This document shows positions 1 through 10,796 of a stretch of DNA of 64,000 nt, in pieces. This stretch comes from Pseudovibrio sp. JCM 19062 (GTDB lineage Bacteria > Pseudomonadota > Alphaproteobacteria > Rhizobiales > Stappiaceae). Position 1 is the first letter of the stretch, and each line of letters begins with the position of its first letter. Location of the stretch: the NCBI GenBank assembly GCA_001310715.1, contig BAXV01000010.1:19064-83063 (forward strand), written 5' to 3'. Under the pieces are notes generated by a model, which was not told the DNA's origin, did no database searches, and was given only the letters and a program-made list of their open reading frames with translations. Position numbers and translations under genes: made by a program.

Positions 1-3000
1 GCTTCAAGGTTGGATCGTAGTCCTTGTTGCTTTGGCATACATACTACTCTTGTTTATTATTGCGAGTTACGGTGACAAGCTTGCCAAGAACCGCGTTAAA
101 AAGACAAGAGGGCGTCCACTCATCTACGCTCTCTCCCTCTCCGTCTACTGCACATCATGGACATTTTTTGGATCAGTTGGATCTGCTTCGAGAAATGGTT
201 TCGAATTTATTGCGATCTATCTCGGACCGATCATTATGTTTGCCTTTGGCACTCCGCTGATCCTCCGGGTTATTCAGCTGGCAAAGGCTGAGAAGATTAC
301 ATCCATTGCCGACTTTATTGCCGCGCGCTATGGGAAAAATCCCATGGTTGGGGCGATTGTGACGCTGATCGCGTTCATTGGCATGATCCCCTACATTGCC
401 CTTCAGCTGAAGCGCTGGACCTTTCCGTCGGGACGATTGTGCTGCATCCGCTGCTGTCGCTGGATGATACCGAGATCTCGATTTTCGGTGATGAAACTCT
501 ACTGATCGCCATTTTTATGGCTGTGTTCACTTGGTTGTTCGGCACCCGTCATATTGATGCGACCGAGCATCAGGAAGGCTTATGCTGTCGATTGCGACGG
601 AGGCCGTCGTGAAGCTCGTGGCATTCCTTGCTATTGGTATCTGGGTCACCTTTATGCTGTTTGACGGGCCGTGGGATCTGCTCCACGCTTCGTTTGCCAA
701 CACCAACAGCTCGCAGGATCTCTTCACAAACATCAATGCCAGCAAATGGGCAGTCATTACCCTGCTCTCCATGTTCTCGATTGTGCTTTTGCCGCGCCAG
801 TTCCATGTGACGGTGACAGAGTACAATAGTGAAGCGGAGCTGAAGCGGGCGCGCTGGCTGTTTCCAAGCTATCTGGTGGCCATCAACCTGTTCGTGGTGC
901 CAATCGCGCTGGCTGGTCTGACCATCTTGGGCAACACGGTCGATCCGGACATGTTCGTGCTGGCCTTGCCGCGTGCTTATGAGGCGGATTGGCTGGCCCT
1001 GCTTGTGTTTATCGGTGGCCTGTCTGCTGCCACAGCCATGGTGATTGTCACCACGGTTGCGCTTGCTATCATGGTTTCCAATGATCTTGTGATGCCGATT
1101 ATTTTGCGCCGGCGCAGCGAAGATGAGATTATCTCCACCTCTGGTCAGGATATGAGCCAGCTGGTGCTGGGTATCCGGCGCATGTCGATCTTCCTCGTTA
1201 TTTTGGGAAGCTATATCTATTACCGCGTGACGGGAGACAGCGCGGCCTTTCCAGCATCGGGCTTTTGTCGTTTGCTGCGATCGCGCAGTTTGCACCGGCC
1301 TTCATCGGCGGCCTCGTTTGGCGCAGAGCGACGGCACGAGGCGCGATTGCAAGCATGGTTGCCGGATTCGGGATCTGGTTCTATACGCTGCTGCTTCCTG
1401 TGTTTGCGCGCGAGAACATCTTTGGCACCAACATCTTGAACCACGGACCGTTTGGTATCGAGGCGCTGAAACCGGAAGCTCTGCTGTATTTGGAAATGGA
1501 CCCGTTCGTGCATGGGGTGGTCTGGAGCCTTCTGTCAGGTCTGCTGTTCTTCGTTCTCTTCTCCCTGATGCGCCAGCCAACAGCCATCGAGCGCATTCAG
1601 GCAAACACCTTTGTACCGACCGGCATCGCACAGGCCCCTACCCTTCGGAAACTGCGTACAACAGTGACGATCGGTGACTTGCAAGCAACCATCTCGCGCT
1701 ATGTGGGAGAGGAACGGACCAACGTTCCTTTGATACGTATGCAGCGGAACACCGCATCACGATCAACAGCAGCGAAGAAGCAGATGCAGTTATCCTGAGA
1801 TTTGCCGAGCAGCTGCTTGCCAGTGCAATTGGCTCGGCGTCTGCCCGGCTGGTTCTTTCCCTCTTGCTCAAGCGGCGGGATCCGGGCACGCAGGAAGCCA
1901 TTAAGCTGCTGGATGATGCAACTGAAGCTATTCAGTATAACCGCGATCTATTGCAAATCGCGCTTGATCAGGTGCGGCAGGGTATTTCTGTTTACGATAA
2001 GGATCTACGTTTGATCTGCTGGAACCGGCAGTTTCGCGAGATGTTGATGTTGCCGGCAAGATATGGACAGGTCGGCACCTCTCTTGAGGAGATGATGCGC
2101 CATATCGCGGAAGCTGGCGAATTCGGAGATGGGGACGTTGATGAGATTGTGGGCCTGCGCATGCACAACTTCATCAACCGTCAGGAAACATATCAGGAGC
2201 ACCTGATCAGCACTGGAACGGTGTTGGAGGTGCGCACCAGTCCTATGCCCTATGGCGGTCTGGTGACGAGCTACACGGATATCACCGAGCGCGTCTTTGC
2301 CGAGGAAGCTCTGGCACGTGCCAATGAGACGCTGGAGCAACGGTTCGGGACCGCACGGAAGAGCTGACAAAAGTGAATGAGCAGCTGGAGGCGGCAAAGA
2401 AGACGGCGGAGCTGGCTTATCAGGACAAAACACGTTTTCTTGCCTCTGCAAGTCATGACATCTTGCAGCCATTGAATGCGGCGCGGCTTTACTCCTCTAC
2501 CCTCACCGACCGTTTTCTGGATGGCGATCCGGAGGACCGCAAGCTTGTGAGCAACATTGAAGCATCTTTGGAGTCGGTTGAAGAGATCATTGGTGCCGTT
2601 CTTGATATCTCCCGCCTTGATACACGCACGTTCAAGCCGGAGATCACAACCTTCCGCCTTGATGACATTCTCAATCCCCTACGGGTGGAATTTACACCAA
2701 TCGCCAAGGAAAAAGGCCTAAAACTCAAGATCCGCGGGACGGATGTTTGCGTGCGTTCTGATCGGCGGTTGCTGCGCCGGTTGTTGCAGAACCTGATTTC
2801 GAACGGCCTGAAGTACACCACCAAAGGCGGCGTGGTTGTTGGTGTGCGCAGGACGAAAAACAACATGGCCAACATCGAAGTTTATGACAGCGGCATTGGC
2901 GTTCCGGAGAAGCAGCAGGAGTTGATCTTCAAGGAATTCCGCCGTCTTGATGATGGCGCACGAATTGCTTCTGGCCTTGGTCTGGGGCTTTCTATCGTCG

Positions 3001-3527
3001 AGCGCATCAGTAAAGTGCTGGCGGTCAAGGTTGCCCTTAAATCTCAAGATGGAAAAGGCTCGCGGTTCTCTGTTGCCATTAAAGAGGCGATGAGCGTTCC
3101 GGTTGCTGCAAAACAATCTCAGCCACGGGCTATTGTCAGCCAGTTGGCGGGGCTCAATGTGCTGGCCATTGACAATGAACCACAAATTCTTGAGGGCATG
3201 GAGTCCTTGCTGCGGACTTGGAAATGTAACGTACTGACCGCTGCCAGTGCACAGGAAGCGGCCAAGGTGATTGTTACCAGCAAGACGCAACCGGATATCA
3301 TTTTGGCAGATTACCATCTGTCCCAAGGAACAGGCATTGAAGCGGTAGTCCATCTACGCTGGAAGTTTGGCGTCCATTTCCCCGCAATGCTAATCACAGC
3401 AGATCGCACAGCTGAAGTACGGGCGTCAGCTAGGGAAAAGGACATGGAGATGATCCATAAGCCTTTAAAACCTGCTGTCCTCAGGGCTCATCTAATGCGC
3501 TGTAAGGCGTCTCTTGATGACGGTTGA
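1..3527 (+). CDS. Hybrid sensor kinase with N-terminal sodium:solute symporter domain (CbrA/CrbS, NahK/ErcS type), 5' end cut by window
   Basis: This membrane-bound hybrid kinase lacks its first residues, which lie left of the window. Domains in order are an SSS transporter-like region (about 1-1600), a STAC-like linker (about 1650-1850), a PAS domain (about 1920-2310), a short coiled coil, the HisKA/HATPase core with phospho-accepting His in SHDILQPLNAA (about 2450), an ATP-binding GLGLGLSIVERI motif, and a C-terminal receiver with Asp in ILADYHL. The frame is broken near 412, 580, 1252, 1720 and 2343, each time as if one base were missing. In CrbS/CbrA relatives such proteins sense or transport small carbon compounds and control acetate or amino-acid use; that role here is inferred. 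The gene converges on a LuxR-type response regulator, a likely partner. Confidence 0.88.
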
Positions 3528-3552
3528 GGGGAACCATACTGGTAATTCCAAC

Positions 3553-3583
3553 AAAAAGGCGCTCAAACGAGCGCCTTTTTTTG
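3553..3583. terminator. Bidirectional rho-independent terminator
   Basis: A 12-base inverted repeat (aaaaaggcgctc / gagcgccttttt) with an AAAC loop is flanked by A and T tracts. It sits between the convergent kinase and response regulator genes and can end both transcripts. Confidence 0.9.
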
Positions 3584-3602
3584 TTGATCATCTAAACGAT
3601 GT

Positions 3603-4275
3603 CTAGCCAGCAATGCTTTGCCATTGACCAGCTTCAATCTTGGCAGCTGCAATCACTGCCTGTGTCCGGCTTTCAACACCCAGTTTCTGCAAAATAGCAG
3701 AAACGTGGCTTTTACGGTTGCTTCAGACACGGACAATTCATAGGCAATCTGCTTGTTGAGCAAACCTTGCGACAGCATCATCAACACGCGCACCTGCTGC
3801 GGTGTCAAAGAGGCAAGTCGTTGAGCCATCTTTGTTGCTTCGTCGACGGTGTTCAGGTCAACGTCGGTGGAATCCAGACCCCACCCTCCAGAACAACAGA
3901 AACACCATCCTGAATAACATCAATCCCAAGTGACTTTGGAATATACCCTGACGCACCAAACTCAATGGCACTGCGAATTGTGGTCGGATCCTCAGTACCG
4001 GAGACGACAACAATTGGCACACCCACATATTGAGCACGCAAGTACATTAAACCAGAGAACCCTCGCATGCCCGGCATGGACAGATCCAAAAGGATCAAGT
4101 CTACGTCTTCTTCCCGATCGAGCGCAGCGGTTACTTCATCAAGACTCCCGGCCTCGATAATCTTTACCGATGCGAATTGCTTCTCGATTGTTTGACGCAT
4201 TGCACCACGGAACAGCGGGTGGTCATCAGCGATAATAAAGCGGTGGACCGCGTTTTGCACGCTGTGCTCCTCCAT
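3603..4275 (-). CDS. LuxR/NarL-family response regulator (CrbR-like)
   Basis: A reconstructed protein of about 224 aa. The N-terminal receiver has the acidic pair in IIADDHPLFRG, the phospho-accepting Asp in LILLDLSMPGM and the conserved Lys in GYIPKS. The C-terminal LuxR-type HTH is recognisable as LTPQQVRVLMMLSQGLLNKQ followed by an ATVKAHVS-like recognition helix. Two missing C/G bases, near 3868 and 3711, split it. Its position next to a symporter-fused hybrid kinase matches CrbS/CrbR-type pairs, in which the regulator activates acetate-use genes. Its targets here are unknown, but the symporter genes just upstream (divergent) are natural candidates. Confidence 0.85.
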
Positions 4276-4741
4276 TTCTTGTCGTGGACTGCTTCCAATG
4301 GTCTTCGATCCGTCTCACCGAAATAAGATCATCAGATTTACAGCTTTCGACGCCTCGGGAGCTTAAACGAAAGTTTCGCAGCTCTCCCAAAACGCCACGA
4401 TAGATCTTTAACAACCTTAGAACTCCGCAGAGTCACACCCGGTCGTATCCCCCTATCCAAAAGCATTATGCGAAACATGGAGGGGCTGGCAAGCATGAAG
4501 TTGATTGTTTTCACCTATCTCACGCTGTTTATTCGCAAAACAGCCAGCAATCATCAAGATATTGCAAGCAGGCCTGCACAGATCTCAAGAGTTGCACCCA
4601 AAGTATGGCTCGCGAAATATGTCCATTTTTGCCCGTTGGAGCAGCGAGGCTTGGGGATTAGTAATTAGGTAGTAGAATTTTAGTCTAGCGGTTCGCCCTG
4701 TGGCCTGTAGAGTGTAAGGAGGTTGGGCATCATAACTGGGG
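4276..4741. other. Intergenic region between response regulator and symporter genes
   Basis: This 466-base region separates the divergent response regulator and symporter genes, so it should hold both promoters. A strong AAGGAGG lies at 4716-4722, unusually far (19 bases) from the GTG at 4742. I see no convincing gene. A 66-codon open frame at 4468-4668 has no family resemblance or good ribosome site. Confidence 0.5.
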
Positions 4742-5044
4742 GTGGAAGTGCGTACACCAAATAGAGTCGCCTATTGGGCCAAAACACGTGCGCTCCTGGC
4801 TGCGACACTCACTCTTTGGTTGGTCTTCTTTGGTCTGGCTTTCTATTACGGAGCACCCAGTTCAGATACAAGCGCAACACAGAACGAGCTGGGAGGGTTT
4901 TTGGGGTCTCTCTCTCACAGCTACGTATGGGGTTGCCTGCTGTTTTTTGTCGCCAGCATTCTCACTTCATGGTTTTGCGGGGCGCAAGACAGGCTTGACG
5001 AAGGCAGCACAAGTTCAACACTGCGACGGGAGAGCAAGTCATGA
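4742..5044 (+). CDS. DUF4212 small subunit of a sodium:solute symporter
   Basis: A small membrane protein (100 aa) with two predicted transmembrane helices (about residues 17-36 and 61-79). It has the YW...W pattern near the N terminus and a polar tail with RLDE, as in DUF4212 proteins that accompany ActP-like symporters. The GTG start is the first in-frame start after an upstream TAA. Its stop overlaps the next start as ATGA, so the two are translationally coupled. The likely role is accessory subunit for uptake of a short organic acid; the substrate is not shown by sequence. Confidence 0.75.
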   Translation: MEVRTPNRVAYWAKTRALLAATLTLWLVFFGLAFYYGAPSSDTSATQNELGGFLGSLSHSYVWGCLLFFVASILTSWFCGAQDRLDEGSTSSTLRRESKS

Positions 5045-6752
5045 CACTCTCCAGCCTTGATCCGCATAAATCGCAGTATAACCGCCTGCCGCTTGCACTC
5101 TCCCTATTCACATTGGCGCTTTTTTCTGCTGACCGGCCTCCTTGCGTGATGGAAAAAGCTGGTGTGGTCGAGATACTTATTGAAGCCTTGATGGCACTAC
5201 TGCCTCTGTTTGTGTTTGTCGCGGCAGGCATACTTGCCCGCACCATGAAGCTTTCCCAGTTTCAATGGGGGGGCAAAAATGCGCCGGCAGGCCTGACCGG
5301 TGTGACACTGGCCGCCTGTTTTGTCGGCGGCAGCTTGTTTCCGCTCTTTCTTTCCCTCACCTTCCTGCCCGAGTATGTGAGCTTTCCGATCCTGATTGGC
5401 TGCGCGAGCAGTTTGGTGTTGTGTACGGTTCTTTTTGCTTCGCCTATCCGGAAGTTCGGTTCAGTGACCATTCCTGAATTCTTAGGCGTGCGCCTTCAAA
5501 GCAGTCTGGTTCGGGTGGTTGCAAGCGGTCTCCTGATCCTTGTTGGGGTTCCACTACTGTGCACCGAGATATTGGTTGGCGGTCAGGTGCTGGCCACATC
5601 GCTCAGCTCTGCTACCACCACTGGCGTTCTCCTATTCTCAATTGTCTTGCTGTTTTCGGTTATTCTTGGCGGATTCAGCGGCGCTATGTGGACACAGGCG
5701 CTTCAGGCGTTCTGATGATCTTTGCCTGCCTTTCACCGGTGCTGTTGCTGGGGCTTGATCAGCTGACATCCCCTGCACTCACCAATGGATTCGAGTTCAC
5801 CCATGTTGTTGGCACCTCCCTCACAGAGCAGCTCTCTGCCATTATCGACATTGAAAACACAAGTGTCGGCTGGTTTTTGACACAAGGGCCTTATGCTGGT
5901 GGGATCTGGCCTTTGATCGGGACTGCAATGTTCTTTGCAGTTGGCATGGCCAGTCTGCCACATCTTTTGAGCAAGCTGCAGGGAACAGCGAGTGCGTCAG
6001 CCTCGCGCCGTGCTGCGGGGTATTCACTGTCTTTCCTGTTGCTGCTTACTGTGGTTGGGTCAGCTTATTTTCTATTCTTGGCAGATGAGCGCCTTCAAAG
6101 CCTCCTCGGGCCTAATGCACTTGATCAGGGGTATCAAAGCGGGCTCATTGCCGCGCTGATCAGATCCGGAATTGTGGCGGCAGCACTTGCGGCCAGTTCG
6201 GCGCTTTTGACGGCGCTTTCTACCAGCATTTCGCGAGATCTTATCGAGACCTACGCTTTGCCACGGGCCTCAATGAACCAAAAACTGGTCTCAGCGCGCT
6301 TAGTGCTTCTCACCGTTTTTACTTTGGTCACTTACCTTGCTTATAGCAACAGCTTGCTGTTCTTGGACATGCTGGTGTTTTCCATCTCACTGGCGGCGGC
6401 ATCCTTCTTTCCAGTACTGGTTCTTTCCTGCTGGTGGAGCAAGCTTCATGCCGTGGCTGCGTACAGCGCCATGTTGGCTGGGGCCGTTTCGACACTCCTC
6501 TACGCCCTTGCTGTCAGTAGCGGCTCGACCGGATACTGGTTTGGCTTCCCAGCAGAGATGGGAGGGCTACTTGGTGTTTTCCTTGGATTTACGGTCGGAA
6601 TCTCGTTAAGTTTCGTTGGTTTTTCAGAAGGCAAGAAGCACAATTATCTGGCAGCTTTACTTGAACAACCAAGTGAAAGAGATATCTCATCTGACCCAGA
6701 TGATGATTATGACAAGGATGAAGCAGAGGAACTTGCGGAAGTTAAGGTGTAA
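5041..6752 (+). CDS. Sodium:solute symporter large subunit (ActP-like)
   Basis: A multi-helix SSS-family transporter of about 570 aa after repair of one missing G near 5705, where the frame runs into TGATGA. Upstream helices include the GVPLLCTEILVGGQVLATSL region. Downstream helices continue from GVLMIFACLSPVLLLG to a charged, Asp/Glu-rich C-terminal tail. Coupling to a DUF4212 small subunit points to the acetate/monocarboxylate permease branch. Adjacent symporter-kinase and LuxR-type regulator genes suggest this is the transported-substrate arm of that regulon, which is an inference. Confidence 0.85.
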
Positions 6753-6899
6753 TTCCCGTAAAATTCTAATTAAAACCTTACGACTACAAGGACTCGTTTG
6801 CAGTCCATTTACGCAGTTTCAAATTTACAGCTTACGATAAGTCGAATTCAATAGTCCTGTGTCTATATTCTATCTCCTATAGAAGCCTAGGAGAAACCT

Positions 6900-7262
6900 A
6901 TGGACGCTTTACAACGCGCAGCCCGAGCCAGCGTCGCACGTATATGTGGATTTTATTGCGTCGGAGTGCTCTTCATTATGGCAGCGCTCAGCTTTGATCC
7001 GGCTAGTTCTTTCCGCGCCGGTGCTCTGCTTATTATCGCTCTAAGCGCCGCGCTGATTTACAAAGCCTGGATGATGCCGGATGGCAAAAACGATGGCGAT
7101 GATGCCTGGGCATTGATCAAAGATCAGGAAAGCAGCTCACAAGACCCGAACAGATTGCATAGTGATGCTTTGCGCGTCGCCTATCATGAGTATTCCAAAA
7201 AGGCGATGGCTGTTGCACTGGCGCTTTGGTTTGTGAGCGTTGTCGCGAGTTTGTCCGACTAA
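6900..7262 (+). CDS. Hypothetical membrane protein
   Basis: An intact 120-aa protein with three hydrophobic stretches (about residues 18-33, 39-55 and 102-117) and a hydrophilic central loop rich in Asp, Gln and Ser. A GGAG ribosome site lies 8 bases before the ATG. I do not recognise the family. It stands alone, converging on yjbQ. Confidence 0.7.
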   Translation: MDALQRAARASVARICGFYCVGVLFIMAALSFDPASSFRAGALLIIALSAALIYKAWMMPDGKNDGDDAWALIKDQESSSQDPNRLHSDALRVAYHEYSKKAMAVALALWFVSVVASLSD

Positions 7263-7273
7263 TCGGCACCACC

Positions 7274-7756
7274 TCAAGACCCCAGGTAATGTAGGGTCAT
7301 TGAGCGGCGATGGGGCGCTTTTCTATGCTCAATCAGATAGATGCCCTGCCATGTACCTAAGTCAAGTTCGCCATCGACGACCGGGATCTGCAGGGACACG
7401 CCGGTCAACATGGTCTTGATATGTGCGGGCATGTCGTCCGGGCCTTCATAGGAGTGGAGCCAGCCGCCATCTTCCGGTGCCACATTCGCCAAGGCCTTTT
7501 GCAGGTCTTGCAGCACGGTTGGATCGGCGTTCTCCTGAATTGTGAGGGATGCAGAGGTATGGCGAACGAACAGGGTAAGCAGGCCATCTTTGAGCTGGAG
7601 CGACTTACTCCACTCCCGTATCTCATTGGTAACCTCATAAAAGCCCAGACCTTCGGTCATGAAGACCATCCGGCCCATTGACTGGCAGAGCTGCGTGTGA
7701 CCGCTGTCGATGGTCCAGACCTCGCAGCTCTTCTTTGTTTTTGACCAACCCGACAT
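7274..7756 (-). CDS. YjbQ/UPF0047 family protein (secondary thiamine-phosphate synthase-like)
   Basis: An intact 160-aa single-domain protein. Diagnostic stretches are LTLFVRHTSASLTIQENADP, the GWLHSYEGPDDMPAHIK segment and the closing LGTWQGIYLIEHR. The conserved His, Asp and Glu residues of this fold are present. YjbQ proteins weakly complement thiamine-phosphate synthase mutants; the true substrate in most bacteria is unsettled. The start giving MSGWSKTKK places the beta-strand before GFYEVT at the usual distance. Confidence 0.9.
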   Translation of the reverse strand: MSGWSKTKKSCEVWTIDSGHTQLCQSMGRMVFMTEGLGFYEVTNEIREWSKSLQLKDGLLTLFVRHTSASLTIQENADPTVLQDLQKALANVAPEDGGWLHSYEGPDDMPAHIKTMLTGVSLQIPVVDGELDLGTWQGIYLIEHRKAPHRRSMTLHYLGS

Positions 7757-7881
7757 GTTAAAAACATATCCTCTATTGTTCGATAGTTAAGATCCTGTCG
7801 TTGCCATTGACGCAAGATTACGCGACAACTTCTATAACAGAAATATTGGCAACATCTTATTGTAGGTTTCGGAGAAACTAC

Positions 7882-8845
7882 ATGGCTGAGAATTTCGTTC
7901 CTGTGTCGATAAGTCAAGAGGCGCTAGCTGAAGCAAAAGCGTTTAATAAGGAAATGACCGAGCAGCTGCGCGCCCTGCCCGATCCTTGGAGTTTTCCCCC
8001 CTCTGTCACCCGGGACCGACGCCTGGAGGGTCTTGGTGCGTTCCCCATACCTACGTATTCGGAGAATGCGGAGGAACTTGAGATTGAAGGGCCCAATGGT
8101 CCTATCCCACTGCGCCTGTTCAAAGCTGATGACAATCCCACGAAGGGCGTGATCATTCATTTCCATGGGGGCGGCTTTGTCTTTGGTTCGGCATCGTTTC
8201 AGGACCCCTATCTGGAAGGGATGGCAAAGAACACAGGTCTGGATGTGATCTCCGTTGAGTATCGCCTTGCGCCGGAGCACCCTTTTCCGCAGGGCCCGGA
8301 TGATTGCGAAGCAGCCTGCCACTGGGTTTTGAATGAAGGTTCAAGCCAGTACGGCTGGAGCGACTTTGCTCTGACCGGCGAAAGTGCCGGGGCAAGCCTT
8401 GCGCTGACAAGCGCTTTACGCCTGCGCGACAAACACGGGATGATCCGTTCAAGGCCATGGTTTTGACAGCTGGCTGGTATGATTTGGGACTGACGCCCTG
8501 CGCCCGTTCGTGGGGTGATGGCCTGCTTTTTCCAACAACCCGCGACCTGCAGATGTATGTGCGGCATTACCTGCTTGGCGAGGAGCACCCGCAAGCCCCC
8601 GAGATATCCCCCTTTATGCCCGCCTTGAGGGGCTACCCCCTACACTCTTGAGTGTGGGTACAGCAGATCCGCTTCAGGATGATACGTATTTCCTCGCCTC
8701 CAGGTTGAAATCTGCAGAGGTAGACACTTCCCTTGAGGTTTATCCCCATGGATGTCATGTTTTTCAAAGTTTTGATATTGCCCTTGCCAAGCTGAGCACC
8801 CAAAGGATAGATAGTTTTTTTCGGACGAAATTCGGTTCGACCTGA
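7882..8845 (+). CDS. Alpha/beta hydrolase, hormone-sensitive-lipase (HSL) family esterase
   Basis: A cytoplasmic esterase of about 321 aa. The oxyanion-hole motif HGGGFVFG, nucleophile elbow GESAG, catalytic Asp in the TADPLQDD segment and His in PHGCHVF are all visible. GGAGAA lies 6 bases before the ATG. Two missing G bases, near 8446 and 8632, break the frame. The physiological ester is unknown. It precedes a hot-dog thioesterase by 70 bases in the same direction, so they may be cotranscribed. Confidence 0.88.
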
Positions 8846-8914
8846 GCCAGTTGTTAACAATTGGTTAGGTATCGCAGTAGCGGTTATGGACCAAGGCTGC
8901 ACAAAGGGTTGGAT

Positions 8915-9783
8915 ATGGCAAGCTTAGAAACACTTCTCTCGTTTGTGAATACATGGGAATGCGACGAGAACGACCATTTGAACGTGCAGTTTTACTTCTC
9001 CAAGTTTGAAGAAGCTGACCGTCAATTTAGAATGATGACCGGATTTAGCGAAGCTTTGGTTGGTGCGCGGCGGGTTCGCCATGTACGTTACCATGTGGAG
9101 TTGGTTGCAGCATCTCTGATTACCGTGAAGTCTTATGTGGCCTTTGACGGGCCTCACATGTTCTCTGTTGTGCATGAAATGATTGAAGGCTCCACCGGAG
9201 AGGTTTGTGCGACTGCCATCGACGGGTATACGCCAAACCCTAGTTCTGCCAAGCAGTTACGTGCGCGTTTTAAAGAGGTTGAGGAGAATATCTCCAAGGC
9301 CGCTGTTCCGCGCGGCGTTTCTCCAAGCCCATTCTCCGGCAAGCCAACCAGTGATGACCTGCTGAAGAATGGTGCTCATGTAACTGGCCGGGCAACCGTT
9401 CTGCCTCGTAATCTGAATGCCGAACAGAAAGCCGAAGATGCGTTTGCGGTTTCCTGCTTCTCTGATGCGGCGGCGCATGTTTGGGAGCGGACTCCGATGA
9501 ACACTGCGTGGCTGGATAAGAACGAGTATGGTCGTGTTGCGCTGGAGCAGAAGCTGTCCTGGATTAGCCGCTGAAGGTTGGGGACATGGTTCAGGTGATC
9601 TCAACGATTACTGGCGTTCAGGATAAAACGTTCACGATCCGCCATCATCTGTTTGAAAGCCGCACCAAACGATTGGCTGCGGTGTGTGATCAGGTGTCTA
9701 TCAGCATGGATCTGGACAGCCGGAAAACTGTTCCGATGACAGAAGAAATCCGCACTGCGCTGGTGGCGCTGCAGAGCCAATAA
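8915..9783 (+). CDS. Hot-dog-fold acyl-CoA thioesterase-like protein
   Basis: A reconstructed protein of about 289 aa with two half-domains. The N-terminal half has the WECDENDHLNVQFYFSKFEE motif, in which D-x-N-x-H-L corresponds to the active-site region of 4-hydroxybenzoyl-CoA thioesterase-type hot-dog proteins. The C-terminal half resembles a second hot-dog (HVWERTPMNTAW...). One missing C near 9573 creates a premature TGA. The likely function is hydrolysis of an acyl-CoA, substrate unknown. Confidence 0.72.
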
Positions 9784-9804
9784 GCATTTAAATCAATGCG
9801 TTAG

Positions 9805-9836
9805 AAACCGCCTTCAATTGAAGGCGGTTTTTTTTG
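9805..9836 (+). terminator. Rho-independent terminator
   Basis: A perfect 11-base stem (aaaccgccttc / gaaggcggttt) with an AATT loop and an eight-T tail follows the thioesterase stop by about 20 bases. Confidence 0.92.
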
Positions 9837-9867
9837 TGCCCTGCCCTATCTGGCTGGTATTTCATCA

Positions 9868-10371
9868 TCATTCTTTTTGAAAGTCGTCTTTCATTTCTTC
9901 GACGACAGAGAAAAACCGGCGCATTGCGTTTTCGGTGAATTGCAAGGCATCGTTTAGTTTTTTTTCTTCTGCCTCACCAAACCAGCTTTCGTCCTTTGGC
10001 TTGGAGAGGGAAAGGTCGAGGCCGGGTTTTGGTTTTATGGCAGCGACGCTGGCGTCTTCGGTGAGGGTGGCAAGTGCTTCGGAGATTTCTCTAAGCTCCT
10101 GACGCATCTCGTTGTTTTCTGTTTCCAGACGGGTGATTTCTTCCTCGTAGACCTTGATACCATCTATCGAGGGCTGGCATACGAGCTTGTCTGCTTTGTG
10201 GGTGCAAAGAGAAACTATCCCCGTGCGGGTGTCGAGCCGCACCACTCCCTTATCCGTCTGCTGCATCTCGAACCGAACGGGAACTTCCTGCTCACTTTCG
10301 GCGAATGCGCTTGAGGCTCCCGTTGCGATCACAGCCGCGAGGATTCCACTAGCCAGAAAAGACTGTTTCAC
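9868..10371 (-). CDS. Hypothetical exported coiled-coil protein
   Basis: An intact 167-aa protein. Residues 1-24 form a signal peptide ending near SSAFA. A short beta-rich segment follows (GVVRLDTRTGIVSLC, then a second Cys near KLVC), then a charged coiled coil (about residues 75-105) and a polar C terminus. The two Cys residues could pair in the periplasm. This layout is common in unnamed Hyphomicrobiales proteins. I assign no function. Confidence 0.75.
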   Translation of the reverse strand: MKQSFLASGILAAVIATGASSAFAESEQEVPVRFEMQQTDKGVVRLDTRTGIVSLCTHKADKLVCQPSIDGIKVYEEEITRLETENNEMRQELREISEALATLTEDASVAAIKPKPGLDLSLSKPKDESWFGEAEEKKLNDALQFTENAMRRFFSVVEEMKDDFQKE

Positions 10372-10644
10372 GGTTTCTTCCCATCTCTCTTTTTCATCAA
10401 TGACTTACAGCGGCAGAAGGTTGCAGCACCATACCTGCCCTCAGGTATAGCTTTCATCTTACCAGCAATTACTGCCCCTTGACTATCCGATCAGATACGG
10501 GAGTGAAATGGGGATTACCTGAGGCTTTGGTAAGGGGACCTGCCGGATTTCAACACATCTTCCAGAAGGTCGAGGTGGTCTTGTCCCCCAAAGTGGCCCG
10601 CAATTGAGCAAGTAAGTTGGAATGATGGAATCCAGTTTGCGCGA

Positions 10645-10665
10645 TTTTGTGCGTTGGTTTGCGTT
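10645..10665 (+). repeat. Copy 1 of a 21-base dispersed repeat
   Basis: Contains TTTGTGCGTTGGTTTGCGTT, identical to 54458-54478. Weaker similarity continues for about 20 bases to a shared GAGCTG. Confidence 0.7.
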
Positions 10666-10692
10666 ATTCGCGTATTTTTTTGAGCTGAAAGC

Positions 10693-10724
10693 AAAAAGCT
10701 CCCAAACTCATCAGTCGGGAGCTT
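10693..10724 (-). terminator. Rho-independent terminator of NTF2-like gene
   Basis: On the minus strand, an 8-base stem (aagctccc / gggagctt) with a 13-base loop is followed by TTTTTGC. It lies about 70 bases beyond the stop of the NTF2-like gene. Confidence 0.7.
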
Positions 10725-10796
10725 CATCACGTCATATCTCTTTGAGAGGAACCTGCCGTCTTCTGATTGTGGCGATGCGAAGCAGTCAGGCTTCAA

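Larger units (their letters stand above)
10372..10796. other. Non-coding region with terminator and dispersed repeat
   Basis: This 425-base gap between two minus-strand genes holds the terminator of the downstream NTF2-like gene (10693-10724) and one copy of a repeat shared with 54458-54478. A 93-codon minus-strand frame (10515-10796) starts directly at the end of the previous gene, but has no recognisable domain and runs through the terminator, so I do not call it. Confidence 0.6.

Noticed and set aside
4468..4668. 66-codon open frame in the symporter promoter region
   Set aside because: No ribosome site, no family resemblance, and the region must hold divergent promoters.
10515..10796. 93-codon minus-strand open frame after the NTF2-like gene
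   Set aside because: It spans the terminator and the dispersed repeat and has no recognisable domain or ribosome site.
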